A DNA stretch of 64,000 nucleotides, from contig NZ_JABAHI010000008.1 of assembly GCF_012584445.1 (NCBI RefSeq), positions 1,364,001-1,428,000 of the forward strand. The letters run 5' to 3'. The DNA comes from Olsenella sp. KGMB02461 (GTDB lineage: Bacteria > Actinomycetota > Coriobacteriia > Coriobacteriales > Atopobiaceae). The position numbers were made by a program, and so were the translations under genes. Shown here in pieces: positions 38,467 through 47,515 of this stretch (within the stretch, counting starts at the first letter, position 1; the number at the start of each line of letters is the position of its first letter). Below the pieces are notes generated by a model that was not told the DNA's origin, made no database searches, and was given only the letters and a program-made list of their open reading frames with translations.

Positions 38467-38479
38467 GCGTTTCTCGGCA
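38467..38479 (-). repeat. 13-bp word, one mismatch, in the module 2 TCS gap
   Basis: 12 of 13 bases, between the regulator stop and the kinase start. Confidence 0.7.
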
Positions 38480-38502
38480 AGGAACAACGGGGCGCGAGCG
38501 GG

Positions 38503-39252
38503 CTAGAAGATGCCTTCGGCCAGATAGGTGCAGATACGCTGGCTGGCTTTTTGGCGGCGGGAGCGCGAAAGGGGAAGGGTCTCGCCATTGTCCAGGCGAA
38601 CATTGGTGGGATTAACTTGCACGATGTGATCCATGGAGACTGCCAGAGCATTGCTGATGGTGACGAGTGGCTCGTCGTGGAGCGCCTGACAGGCCAAGGT
38701 GAACGAAGTGCGGCAGCGCAGCGGCTCGAGGATTTGGCTCATCCGGTAGTCCACGTAGTGGCCGGAGCCTCTGAGGTAGAGCAGTTGAGAGAGATCTATC
38801 CAGGTGAGGCCATCCAGCGTCTTGAGGGCGATACGACGGGTCTCCTGGCGATCCAACAGCTTTAAGGCGCGGTCGAGCCGGGTGCAAAAGGCGGCGTAAT
38901 CCACGGGTTTCACGAGAAACGCGCAAGCATCCACCTCGTAGCCGTGGAGAGCGAACTGGGCCATGTTGGTCACAAAAAGCAACGGACAGCCATAACCTGC
39001 ATTGCGCAGTTGTCTGGCGGCATCCATGCCGTTGACACCGGGCATCTCGATATCTAAAAAGACGAGGTCAAAGGCCTGGCGGTCGTAGGCGGGGTCAGCC
39101 AAAAACCGGGTAGCGCTTTCAAAGTGGCGGCAGCGAAATTCAAGGGGCTTGGATGATTGGTAGGCCTCGAGGTAGCGAGTGAGCGCGGCGGCGTCAGCCG
39201 GGTCATCTTCTACCAGCGCCACTGACACATGGCGCGTCGCCGGGCGTTGCAT
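38503..39252 (-). CDS. LytTR response regulator (module 2)
   Basis: 249 residues from ATG 39252 (AAAGGCGG upstream); longer upstream starts add no family sequence. Receiver domain with VEDD, phospho-acceptor Asp67 in LVFLDIEMPGVNG, VTNMAQFA and LVKPVDY; then LytTR (LLYLRGSGHYVDYRM, VTISNALAVSMDHIVQV, LPLSRSRRQKASQRI). Divergent from the module 2 GH3 gene, with 149 bases between the starts, so a shared control region is likely. Confidence 0.88.
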   Translation of the reverse strand: MQRPATRHVSVALVEDDPADAAALTRYLEAYQSSKPLEFRCRHFESATRFLADPAYDRQAFDLVFLDIEMPGVNGMDAARQLRNAGYGCPLLFVTNMAQFALHGYEVDACAFLVKPVDYAAFCTRLDRALKLLDRQETRRIALKTLDGLTWIDLSQLLYLRGSGHYVDYRMSQILEPLRCRTSFTLACQALHDEPLVTISNALAVSMDHIVQVNPTNVRLDNGETLPLSRSRRQKASQRICTYLAEGIF

Positions 39253-39401
39253 GAGTGTCACCGCCTTTCTGTAAGGGTTCTTCAGCTTATACCAGACATG
39301 CTTAAAATCGCACAGGTTACGCCCAGTTTGGGAGAGGCATTCAGCTGCTTTGTAGATTGAAGCCACAGGAAAGATGGTCCAGGACAGGAAGGAATGAGAC
39401 C

Positions 39402-41891
39402 ATGGACACCATCACGCGTAGGAACTTTGTGGCCGGATCTGCAGGGTTGGCATCGCTTTTGGCGCTGGCTGGCTGCAATAACGGAGCCCCTCAAGCCCAG
39501 GCAGCAGATGACAATCTGCCCGCCGACGGCGACTATCCCATCGACCCTGACGGCGACGATGTCAAGGCTCAGTGGACCAGTGAGAAGGTGCGCAAGGACG
39601 GCTGGGTGCGGGTGACCAACCCTGACGGCGGCGCCACCCTGGGCGTCATGGATGAAGGAAAGGTCATCCAGGTGGGGGGCTTGGCTTTTCGTGACATGGA
39701 CGGAAGCGGCAAGCTGGACCTTTGGGAGGACTGGCGCCAGCCTGCCGAGAAGCGCGCAGCCGCCTTGGCCGAGGCCCTCACTGCAGAAGAGATCATTCCT
39801 TTGATGTGGCACAACGGCATGATGAGTGCCAATGCAGATTTGGATGAGGACTCCATCAACACCTTGAAGCAAGGCATGCGTGCCGGCGTCTCTCGTGCCA
39901 GCGCCAATGAGGATTCCTATGCTGACGCCATTGCGTGGATCAATGCGGTGCAGGCCTGGTGTGAGGCTAACGACGCCCATGGCATTCCCTATATGAACTC
40001 CACCGACCCCTATCAGCTCTATGACATTCCTGACAATCACTGCCTGGCCTCCACTTTCAACCCCATCATCTGGAAGAAGGCGGGTCGCTACACCGGCCGC
40101 GCCTGGCGCCTGACGGGCGCGCGCGTGAACCTTGGCCCTCAGGTAGACGTGGGTTCCAATGTCCTGTACTGCCGCATGGGCGGCTCTATCTGCGAGGACC
40201 CGGCCACCAACCGCGACCTGGCCAAGTATTTTGGCGGCGGCATGCAGTCCACCTGGGCCGATGACGAGTGCACCGACGACAAGGGCTGGGGCGATGAGTC
40301 TGTGGCCTTGATGTTCAAGCACTACGTGGGCGCCGGAGCGGTGGAAGGCGGCCGCAACGACCATAACGACGCCGGCAAATTCGACATCTTCCCCGATGAC
40401 AACTTCAACGCCCACCTGGTGCCCTTCTTGGATGGCGGCCTTAAATTGGAGAGCTCTACCGGGCAGATGGCTGCAGTGATGCCCAACTACGGCATCGCCT
40501 ACTCTGAGGACGAGAAGTACGGCCCCAACTGGGGCGGGGCTTACAACAAGCGCAATCTTTCCATCCTTCGCAATGCCGGCTGGGACGGCATGATCACCAC
40601 CGACTGGCAGATCCTTCGCGCCACTGACTTTGGCGATCGCGCCCATGGCGTCAAAGAATTCTCCGAGCCCGAGCGCTTCAAGATGCTGCTGGAATCTGGA
40701 GTGGACCAGGTGGGCGGCGATTTCGCCCCTGAGATTGGCACCGAGGGCTACAAACTCTATGAGCAGCAATACGGCAAGGATGAGGCTCTGGCCCGCGTGC
40801 GTGAAAGCGCCAGGCACATCTTCACGGTGATGAACCGGGTGCAGCTCTTCGACCAGCCTTATTCTGACCGCGACCGTGCCGCAGAGGTGCTCAAAGACGA
40901 GAAGGCCGCAGCCTTTGCCCAAGAAGCCTCCAATGCCGCCATCGTCATGCTCAAGAACAAGGGCAACATCATCTCCAAGGCAGGCATTGCCGGCAAACCC
41001 AAGGCGTACATCCCCCAAAAGTTCGACGCCGGATCCATGTTCAACGTGGAGACCAAGTTCGAGCTGGCCATCGACGAGACGGTGGCCTCCGAGCTCTTCG
41101 ATGTGGTCACAGATACCGTAGGCGAGCCAACGGGATCCGCCTCGCCCATGAGCCCAGGGCAGACCGCTCCTTCTGAGCCCATCACCGTCTACCAGGCTTC
41201 CGACTGCACCCGTGCCGACGCTGCGCAGCTCAAGGATTGCGAGTATGTGGTCATGGTCATCTCTTCGCCAGATACCGGCGCCGGAGAAGGCGGTTCCATG
41301 TTCTCCAACGAGCCGGTGCCCGAGGATCAAAAATACCTGCCCATCTCTCTGCAGTATCGCCCCTATACCGCCGAGGTGGCCCGCAACCCCTCCTATGCCG
41401 GCGACGTGGTAGACGGCGCCAAAGAGAACCGCTCCTACAACGGCCGCAGCGTGAGCGCTTCCAACGAGAGCGATCTCGACCTGTTGCTCTCCATTCGCGA
41501 AGCTACCCCCAACGCCAAGATCATCCTTATCGTGGAGGCCACCAACAATGCCCAATGCTTCCATGAGATCGAGCCCGCCGCAGACGTCATCCTTTGGAGC
41601 TGGGCCTCCTCCGGCCGCAACTTTGGCCAGGCCTATGGCCGCATTCTCAAGGGCGAGGTAGAGCCCTCTGGCCTGCTTCCCTGCCAGATGCCCAAAGACA
41701 TGGCCACCGTGGAAGAGAGCCTGGAAGACGTGCCTCGCGACCTGGACTGCTACACCGACTCCGAGGGTCACACCTACGACTTCACCTATGGACTCAATTG
41801 GTCGGGCGTCATCGACGACGACCGTGTGAAGACCTACTCCGCCCCGGCTCTGCGCGAGCCCGAGTGCGAAGTGAAGCCCGACGAGGACTAA
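39402..41891 (+). CDS. Tat-exported GH3 lipoprotein (module 2)
   Basis: 829 residues from ATG 39402 (AGGAAGGAATG upstream). Twin-arginine signal TRRNFVAGSAG, lipobox LAGC. Calcium-type loop DMDGSGKLDLWEDW, then FKHYVGAGAVEGGRNDH and the nucleophile region MITTDWQILR. Unlike module 1, the segment after the nucleophile differs (ATDFGDRAHGVKEF against TSGRGTESM), suggesting a different substrate pocket. C-terminal DFTYGLNWSG matches its paralogues. One 12-of-13 repeat copy (39743-39755) encodes PAEKR. Terminator downstream. Confidence 0.88.
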   Translation: MDTITRRNFVAGSAGLASLLALAGCNNGAPQAQAADDNLPADGDYPIDPDGDDVKAQWTSEKVRKDGWVRVTNPDGGATLGVMDEGKVIQVGGLAFRDMDGSGKLDLWEDWRQPAEKRAAALAEALTAEEIIPLMWHNGMMSANADLDEDSINTLKQGMRAGVSRASANEDSYADAIAWINAVQAWCEANDAHGIPYMNSTDPYQLYDIPDNHCLASTFNPIIWKKAGRYTGRAWRLTGARVNLGPQVDVGSNVLYCRMGGSICEDPATNRDLAKYFGGGMQSTWADDECTDDKGWGDESVALMFKHYVGAGAVEGGRNDHNDAGKFDIFPDDNFNAHLVPFLDGGLKLESSTGQMAAVMPNYGIAYSEDEKYGPNWGGAYNKRNLSILRNAGWDGMITTDWQILRATDFGDRAHGVKEFSEPERFKMLLESGVDQVGGDFAPEIGTEGYKLYEQQYGKDEALARVRESARHIFTVMNRVQLFDQPYSDRDRAAEVLKDEKAAAFAQEASNAAIVMLKNKGNIISKAGIAGKPKAYIPQKFDAGSMFNVETKFELAIDETVASELFDVVTDTVGEPTGSASPMSPGQTAPSEPITVYQASDCTRADAAQLKDCEYVVMVISSPDTGAGEGGSMFSNEPVPEDQKYLPISLQYRPYTAEVARNPSYAGDVVDGAKENRSYNGRSVSASNESDLDLLLSIREATPNAKIILIVEATNNAQCFHEIEPAADVILWSWASSGRNFGQAYGRILKGEVEPSGLLPCQMPKDMATVEESLEDVPRDLDCYTDSEGHTYDFTYGLNWSGVIDDDRVKTYSAPALREPECEVKPDED

Positions 41892-42063
41892 CGCTTGAAG
41901 CACCGCCTTTCGCGACCTCTCGAGCTGGTCTTGTGGGTCACCTGGAAGCCCCGCTTCCTTAAGAGGCGTGGCAGCGCCTCTTGCACCGTGGCGGCGGGCA
42001 GCGAACCCTTCTTGCGTTCTCTCCTGTCCTGCTGCTCGACCGCCACCTGTCCCACATCCCTTT

Positions 42064-42102
42064 GCCGCCTTCTGATCTCTTGCAGGCCAGAAGGCGGCTT
42101 TT
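42064..42102 (+). terminator. Terminator of GH3-2
   Basis: 10-bp stem GCCGCCTTCT/AGAAGGCGGC (42064-42073 with 42089-42098) followed by TTTT. The T-run is the start of the next repeat copy. Confidence 0.85.
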
Positions 42103-42138
42103 CTCGGCAGGGAATTAAAAGGGCCTGCCGAGAAACCC
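42097..42138. repeat. Inverted pair of the 13-bp word, convergent gap
   Basis: An exact forward copy (42126-42138) and a reverse copy with two mismatches (42097-42109); stem TTTCTCGGCAG/CTGCCGAGAAA (42100-42110 with 42125-42135). On the minus strand it could end the module 3 kinase transcript. Confidence 0.85.
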
Positions 42139-42158
42139 CTCCTGGCAGCCCAGGGAGG

Positions 42159-43517
42159 CTAGGCTTCTTCCGACGCTTCGGCAGCAGGTATCAAGATATT
42201 GAGCGAATAGGTGGAAAACTCCGTTTTGATGGAGCAGTAGCCGCCGTATTTCTCGGTAGCCAGCTTGATGGATTGCGTGCCAAAGCCATGGCTGCGGGTG
42301 TCGCCCTTGGTGGTCTGGGGAACGCCGTCGCGCATGGTGATCTCGCCGTCATAGGGGTTGGCCACGTGGATGGCCACCATGGAGCCGCGGCGGCGCACCT
42401 TCACGCATATGGTGTTGCGCTCGGGGTTTTGGATCTTGGAAACCGCCTCGATGGCGTTGTCGAGCGCGTTGCCAAAGAGCGAGTAGATGTCGGCAGGCTT
42501 CATGAAGTTCAAGGTGGCGCCGTCGACTATGCAGGAGAGGGAGATGCCCTGGTTGGAACAGAGAAGGGCCTTCTCGGTAAGGATGACGTCGAGAGCCTCG
42601 TTTCCGGTGTGATAGGTGTTGTCGTAGACGTCTACCGCCTGGGCCATCTCGCGCAAGGCCTCCTGGTCGATGACGCGGCCGGAATCCTGGAGATGGCGGA
42701 TTTGATGGCGCAGGTCGTGGCATTTGATATTGATGGCTTGAATATTCTCTTTTGAGAGCTCGTATTGGCGGCGCTCGCCTTCCATTACCCTGGCCACCGT
42801 CTCCATCTCCTGCTCCAAGCGCCGGTTGGAGAGCAGGGAGAACTCGAAGGCCAAAAGCATGAAGTCCACCACGATGTTTACCAGGGAAAGCAGTACCACA
42901 TAGAGCAAGGGCACCCGAAGCACGGAGATGGCTTTGATCACCGAGCTGAAGACGATGTTGAGCAGGATCACGGCGGCCATCATGGCCAACATGCGGCGCT
43001 CGGCCACAAGGATCAAGCCCTCTTCTGAGGCGCGGTTGGCAAAGAGGCGCTTGGCCACAGGGTAGATGATGAGGGCCAACAGCAGCTGGAGCAGCACGCG
43101 GGCGGCCAGGCCGCGAGCGAAGTAGGGCGCCATGTCCAAGAAGTTGGCCTTGATGAGGATGTTGGCCAGCACATCTGTGGCTGCCCAGAGGTTCTGGGTG
43201 GCATAGCCGGCTGTGCAGCAAAAGAGGGCGGTCCACACAGAGGTGTCGTAAAAGAGCATCACCACGGCCACCGAGGAAAGCAGGACCAAGGTAAAAGGAA
43301 TGATCTCCATCTGGATGGACATGAGGCTGGTGAAGGGGATATGAAAGGCGCTGCCAATGGCAGTGCTCACGATGACGCCGATGAGTATGGCGGCGCCGAT
43401 GGCCAGAAGGCGCCAGCGCCAGCCTTCGCGCTTGGGCAAATGGGAGGCAAACATGGCCACGGCCAATATCAAAAGGGAGATGTTCAAGAGGGGGTCAATG
43501 AAGTCCTGCCAGCTCAC
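42159..43517 (-). CDS. AgrC-like membrane sensor histidine kinase (module 3)
   Basis: 452 residues, GTG start at 43517 with GAGGTGAG upstream. Six or so membrane helices, linker VMEGERRQYELSKENIQAI, phospho-acceptor KCHDLRHQIRHL, N box PADIYSLFGNALDNAIEA and G box HGFGTQSIKLAT. The regulator ends 16 bases upstream. Same family as modules 1 and 2 with a diverged sensor half. Confidence 0.86.
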   Translation of the reverse strand: MSWQDFIDPLLNISLLILAVAMFASHLPKREGWRWRLLAIGAAILIGVIVSTAIGSAFHIPFTSLMSIQMEIIPFTLVLLSSVAVVMLFYDTSVWTALFCCTAGYATQNLWAATDVLANILIKANFLDMAPYFARGLAARVLLQLLLALIIYPVAKRLFANRASEEGLILVAERRMLAMMAAVILLNIVFSSVIKAISVLRVPLLYVVLLSLVNIVVDFMLLAFEFSLLSNRRLEQEMETVARVMEGERRQYELSKENIQAINIKCHDLRHQIRHLQDSGRVIDQEALREMAQAVDVYDNTYHTGNEALDVILTEKALLCSNQGISLSCIVDGATLNFMKPADIYSLFGNALDNAIEAVSKIQNPERNTICVKVRRRGSMVAIHVANPYDGEITMRDGVPQTTKGDTRSHGFGTQSIKLATEKYGGYCSIKTEFSTYSLNILIPAAEASEEA

Positions 43518-43533
43518 GGCTCACCTCGCTTGC

Positions 43534-44250
43534 TTAGCGCTCATCGCCTGCCAGATAGTTGGCGATCTCTTCACAGGCCTGCTTCTTTCTGGGGCGGCTG
43601 AAGTAGAGGGTGGTGCCGTCTGCCAGGTCGAGCTGGTTGCCTTTGACCCGCATGATGTGGTCCATGTTGACCAAGCAAGAGCTAGAGATGCGCACAAAGG
43701 CGACGTCTGCCAAGGTCTCCTCCACCTCTTTGAGGCTGCCGCGCACCACCAGGTCGTCGTCGAAGTCGGTGCTGTGGTAGACCAGGTCGTGGTTGAAGAC
43801 CTCGATATGGCTCAAACTGGAGATGCGCAGGGCATGCATGCCGTGGCGGGTGGGGATGCGCAGGGTCTTCATAGACTTGTAGCCGAGTATCCGGCACACT
43901 TTCTCCATGGTGCGCTCAAAGCCGTCGTAGGCCACAGGTTTGACCAGAAAGCCAAAGGCATCCACCTCGTAGCCGCGCAGGGCATATTGGGCCAGGTTGG
44001 TCACCAGGACCAAAGGGGTGTCGAGGTCGTTCTTGCGAAACTCGGCGGCTGCCTGAAGGCCGTTGATACCGGGCATCTCGATGTCCATGAACACCAGGTC
44101 GAAGGGCTGGCGCGACTCTAGGAAGCCATCGGCATTGGGGAAGAATGTGGCACTGAAACGCTCGCCATGGTCCTGGCAAAAACGCTCCAAATAATTGTTG
44201 AGTGACTGGGCCTCTTCAGGATTGTCCTCCACAATGGCTGCCTGCCTCAT
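43534..44250 (-). CDS. LytTR response regulator (module 3)
   Basis: 238 residues from ATG 44250 (GGGAGG upstream). Receiver: IVEDN, phospho-acceptor Asp56 in LVFMDIEMPGING, VTNLAQYA, LVKPVAY. LytTR: SSLSHIEVFNHDLVYHS, VRISSSCLVNMDHIMRV, LYFSRPRKKQACEEI. Divergent from GH3-3 with about 546 bases between, longer than in modules 1 and 2. That gap holds phased repeats that could be its binding sites. Confidence 0.88.
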   Translation of the reverse strand: MRQAAIVEDNPEEAQSLNNYLERFCQDHGERFSATFFPNADGFLESRQPFDLVFMDIEMPGINGLQAAAEFRKNDLDTPLVLVTNLAQYALRGYEVDAFGFLVKPVAYDGFERTMEKVCRILGYKSMKTLRIPTRHGMHALRISSLSHIEVFNHDLVYHSTDFDDDLVVRGSLKEVEETLADVAFVRISSSCLVNMDHIMRVKGNQLDLADGTTLYFSRPRKKQACEEIANYLAGDER

Positions 44251-44796
44251 GATGCCTCCCTTCCCAGCCTGCCGCCGCGAGCAAACCACCGTGCAAATGG
44301 CCTTGAATATACCACGATCCATAGATATGACCCGGACTTTGCAAGGGTGGGTTTGCAGACCTCTAGGTATCGAGGTAGCCTAATCCATCATAAAGCAGGG
44401 ACTATAAAGATTCAAAGGCTACAAACCGCAAATTACGACCATTGAGCAACAGGTTGCGACTATAAGGGGCAATAGTTTCTCGGTAGCAGAACTAAAGAAT
44501 TCAAAGTCCTCTAAAATTGCCGTTCAACCCAAAATTCAAACCGTTCATCTTGGGAAACAGTGGGCCACCAGGGCCGCAAACGACAGATTGCGACAGCCAG
44601 GCGCTCATCTACGACAGTGCATCTTTTCAGGCAAGTTACAGGAAATTAGTATCCGGTGTAAGCAAGGAGCGGGGCTTTGGGGAGCCATGTGGGCGTTTTC
44701 CTCGACCTTCGCCCTTCCTATGGGGAAGGGCTCTGCCGCAGGTGAAGGCCTTGCTCGATGCGAAGGGTCGCCATCGAGAGACAAAAGGAGAGAGCT
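44251..44796. other. Module 3 divergent control region
   Basis: 546 non-coding bases between the regulator and GH3-3. It contains two sets of phased direct repeats (see separate entry) and a degenerate 13-bp word (44473-44485). No convincing ORF. Confidence 0.6.
44433..44617 (+). promoter_or_regulatory. Candidate LytTR operators (21-bp phased repeats)
   Basis: TTACGAC (44433) and TTGCGAC (44454) are 21 bp apart. AAACGACAG (44578), TTGCGACAG (44588) and CTACGACAG (44609) are spaced 10 and 21 bp. A 21-bp step between about 9-bp repeats is the known geometry of LytTR binding sites. A single TTACGACAG also lies in the module 1 control region (31726-31734). Assignment to the module 3 regulator is inference. 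Confidence 0.5.
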
Positions 44797-47247
44797 ATGG
44801 GATCCATTAGTCGCCGCGACTTTATGCGCGGCTCGGCAGGCTTGGCCGGACTTGCAGGTGCAGCAGCGCTTACGGGCTGCAACAAAAACGCTCCTCAGGC
44901 AGAGGCGGGCACAGAGGCTGGCTACAAAGAGACCGCCACCGATGCCGGATATGTGCTGGTAGAAAATCCCGATGGCCCCGACCTGGGCTATTGGCCAGAT
45001 TCGGGCATGAAGATCATCGAGGTGGACGGCAAGCCCTTCAAAGACTTCGAAGGCACGGGCGAGCTGGCTCCTTACGCAGACTGGCGCCTTTCCACCGAGG
45101 AGCGCGCCGAGGACCTGGCCGGCCGTCTCTCCATCGAGGAGATCGCAGGCCTCATGTGCTTCTCGGCCCACGTCTTCAAGCTGGACTCCACCGACGTGGC
45201 AGACGAGCAGAAAGAATTCTTGGGCCAGCATGTGCGCGCAGTGTTGAACGCCGCCTCTGGATATCCGGCCTATGAGCAGGCTACCTGGGCAAACAATCTG
45301 CAGGCTTTTGTGGAGGCCTCTGACAACCGCATTCCGGTGAACATCTCCTCCGACCCCCGCAACGGCAGCAACTGCACCGACTGGCCCAACAACCTGGCAT
45401 TGGCCGCCACCTTCGACCCCGAGCGCGCCAAAGAGACCGGCGCCGGCATCGCCAAAGAGATGCGCCAGATGGGCATCACCACGTTCTTGGGACCCCAGAT
45501 CGACGTGTCCACCGACCCCCGTTGGCAGCGCTTCTCGGGCACCTTTGGCGAGGATCCCGCACTGTCCCGCGACATGACCCGCGCACTGGTGGACGGCCTG
45601 CAGTCTACGGTGGACGAGAACGGCGAGGACCAAGGCTGGGGCACCGGATCGCTCATCGCCATGGTGAAGCACTGGCCGGCTGAGGGCCCCGGCGAGGGCG
45701 GCCGCGAAGCCCATCAGGACGGCGGCAAATACGCCGTCTATCCTTCCGGCCACTTCAACATGTGCATGATCCCCTTTGTGGACGGCGCCTTCAAGTTGGA
45801 TGGCAAGACCGGCTCTGCCGCCGAGGTCATGACCTCCTACACCATCGCCTTCGACGAGGACAAGAAGTACGGCGAGCTGGTGGGCTCAGGCTTCTCCAGC
45901 TATAAGATCACCGAGCTTTTGCGCAACAAGTACGGCTTCAAAGGCGCGGCCTGCACCGACTGGGCAGTGTTGAACGACGTCCAGCCTGACGGCGCCAAGT
46001 CCTATCGCTGCTGGGGCGTCGAAGACGGCAGCCAGTGGAATCCTGCCAAGCGCGCCAGCCTGGCTGTGTCTGTAGGCGTGGATCAGATGGGCGGCTGCAA
46101 CGACCCCAGCCTGCTTATGAGCGCCTATGAGGACATGAAGAGCGAGAAGGGCGAGGCAGAAGCCGAGAAGGCCTTCCGCGCTTCCGGCAAGCAGCTGCTC
46201 CTTGGCTACTTCAACACCGGCCTCTTCGAGAATCCCTATGTAGACCCCGAGATCGCCAAGAAGGAGATCGACCTGGGCATCGACGAGGTGAACGCCGCTG
46301 CTCTGGACGCCCAGGTGAAGGCCATCGTCATGCTCAAGAACCATGGAGGCGTCATCAAGCAAGGCTCCGAGGGTTCCAAGCTCAAGGCCTATGTGCCCAT
46401 GCGCTACACCAAGGCCTACCGTGAGAGCGCCACTATGGACACCGCCCCTTGGAAAGACGTGGTCGCCACTTGCGACCTGCCGCTCTCCCAGGGCATGCTC
46501 TCCCAGTACTTCGAGGTGGTCACCGACACTCTGGCAGAGACGCTTACCGGCCCCATGGACGAGTCCGGCGACAAGCCCGTGCCCACCCCCGCTCCCGAGG
46601 ACCTCACCCGTCTCACGGCCGCCGACATCGCCGACGTGGACATCGTCCTGGTGTGCGCCACCGCTCCCAAGAACGCCAGCGCCCGCGGCTCCAAGACCGA
46701 GGACGGCACCTTTGTGCCCCTGTCTGTGCAGTATCGCCCCTACAAGGCCGACAACGAGCATGTGCGCAAGGTCTCTTTGGCCGGCGACTTGCTGGCCGAC
46801 GGCACCCGCGAGAACCGCTCCTACTTTGGCCAAACCTCCCAAGTGGTCAACGAAGAGCAGCTGGATCAGATCCTGGATGCCGCCAAGCTGGCCAAAGAAG
46901 CCGGCAAGCCCTGCGTGGTGGTGCTCGACATCATGCAGCCCATGTGCGTCCATGAGTTCGAAGACCAGGTGGACGCCATCCTTGTCTCCATGTCCGGCTC
47001 CACCGAGGCCGCCTGCCGCGTGGTGGCAGGTCTGGACGAGCCCTCCGGCCTGCTGCCCATGCAGATGCCCAAGGACATGCTGGATGTCGAGGGCCAGCTG
47101 GAAGATTGCTCGCGCGACATGACCTGCTACACCGATGTTGACGGCAACACCTACGACTTTGCCTTTGGCCTCAACTGGTCCGGCAAGATCGACGACGACC
47201 GCGTGGCCAAATATTCCGCTCCGGTGCTCACCGAGCCAGAGGCATAA
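44797..47247 (+). CDS. Tat-exported GH3 lipoprotein (module 3)
   Basis: 816 residues from ATG 44797 (AAAAGGAGAG upstream). Signal SRRDFMRGSAG, lipobox LTGC. It is the most diverged copy: the calcium-type loop is degenerate (DFEGTGELAPYADW) and the barrel motif is VKHWPAEGPGEGGREAH, closer to classical GH3 enzymes. It also has the histidine/arginine region ISSDPRNGSNCTDWP and FLGPQIDVSTDPRW with FGEDPALS. Nucleophile Asp in AACTDWAVL. C-terminus DFAFGLNWSG. Probably a different specificity from the other copies. A strong terminator made from the 13-bp word core follows. Confidence 0.88.
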   Translation: MGSISRRDFMRGSAGLAGLAGAAALTGCNKNAPQAEAGTEAGYKETATDAGYVLVENPDGPDLGYWPDSGMKIIEVDGKPFKDFEGTGELAPYADWRLSTEERAEDLAGRLSIEEIAGLMCFSAHVFKLDSTDVADEQKEFLGQHVRAVLNAASGYPAYEQATWANNLQAFVEASDNRIPVNISSDPRNGSNCTDWPNNLALAATFDPERAKETGAGIAKEMRQMGITTFLGPQIDVSTDPRWQRFSGTFGEDPALSRDMTRALVDGLQSTVDENGEDQGWGTGSLIAMVKHWPAEGPGEGGREAHQDGGKYAVYPSGHFNMCMIPFVDGAFKLDGKTGSAAEVMTSYTIAFDEDKKYGELVGSGFSSYKITELLRNKYGFKGAACTDWAVLNDVQPDGAKSYRCWGVEDGSQWNPAKRASLAVSVGVDQMGGCNDPSLLMSAYEDMKSEKGEAEAEKAFRASGKQLLLGYFNTGLFENPYVDPEIAKKEIDLGIDEVNAAALDAQVKAIVMLKNHGGVIKQGSEGSKLKAYVPMRYTKAYRESATMDTAPWKDVVATCDLPLSQGMLSQYFEVVTDTLAETLTGPMDESGDKPVPTPAPEDLTRLTAADIADVDIVLVCATAPKNASARGSKTEDGTFVPLSVQYRPYKADNEHVRKVSLAGDLLADGTRENRSYFGQTSQVVNEEQLDQILDAAKLAKEAGKPCVVVLDIMQPMCVHEFEDQVDAILVSMSGSTEAACRVVAGLDEPSGLLPMQMPKDMLDVEGQLEDCSRDMTCYTDVDGNTYDFAFGLNWSGKIDDDRVAKYSAPVLTEPEA

Positions 47248-47326
47248 ATGACTCAATGAGCTTTGGCCTGCGAGCGGCCAGATGTGGGCTCTGAACGGCA
47301 TACAGACGAGCCGATGTCTCTCTCAC

Positions 47327-47359
47327 GGGCCGAGAAGTGCGAGCTTCTCGGCCCTTTTT
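47327..47359 (+). terminator. Terminator of GH3-3, built from the 13-bp word core
   Basis: 11-bp perfect stem GGGCCGAGAAG/CTTCTCGGCCC (47327-47337 with 47344-47354), 6-base loop, TTTTT. Both arms carry the GCCGAGAA core of the repeat. Confidence 0.92.
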
Positions 47360-47515
47360 ATCACCAGGGTCCCAAAGTGCAATCTGCGCCGCCCTTGGTG
47401 CAATCTACGCCAGTTCTTTTTAAGGCGGCTTTTAGCTTCCTACTATGAAGCCAACGAATAGGGACGAATCGATGTTTTGATTCGCCAAGGACAGAAGGAA
47501 TGAAAGGAAACCCTC

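Noticed and set aside
38425-38487. N-terminal extension of the module 2 kinase
   Set aside because: Its residues come from a copy of the 13-bp word; the ATG at 38424 has a proper ribosome binding site directly before the first membrane helix.
39282-41903. An 873-codon open frame antisense to GH3-2
   Set aside because: GC-rich third-position shadow; no ribosome binding site or family likeness, while the plus strand has clear GH3 motifs. Similar shadows at 48487-50427, 51121-53559, 35000-36259 and 45886-47301 were dropped for the same reason.
37500-42600. Further copies of the 13-bp word at TTCTCGGTAAGG in the kinases
   Set aside because: These fall on the conserved protein stretch LTEKAL of the kinase family and have T instead of C in the core, so protein conservation explains them.
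29634-44250. Agr-type quorum-sensing peptide genes next to the three kinases
   Set aside because: Looked for small ORFs between kinases and regulators and in the divergent gaps; genes overlap or are 16-78 bases apart and no AgrD-like or AgrB-like product is visible.
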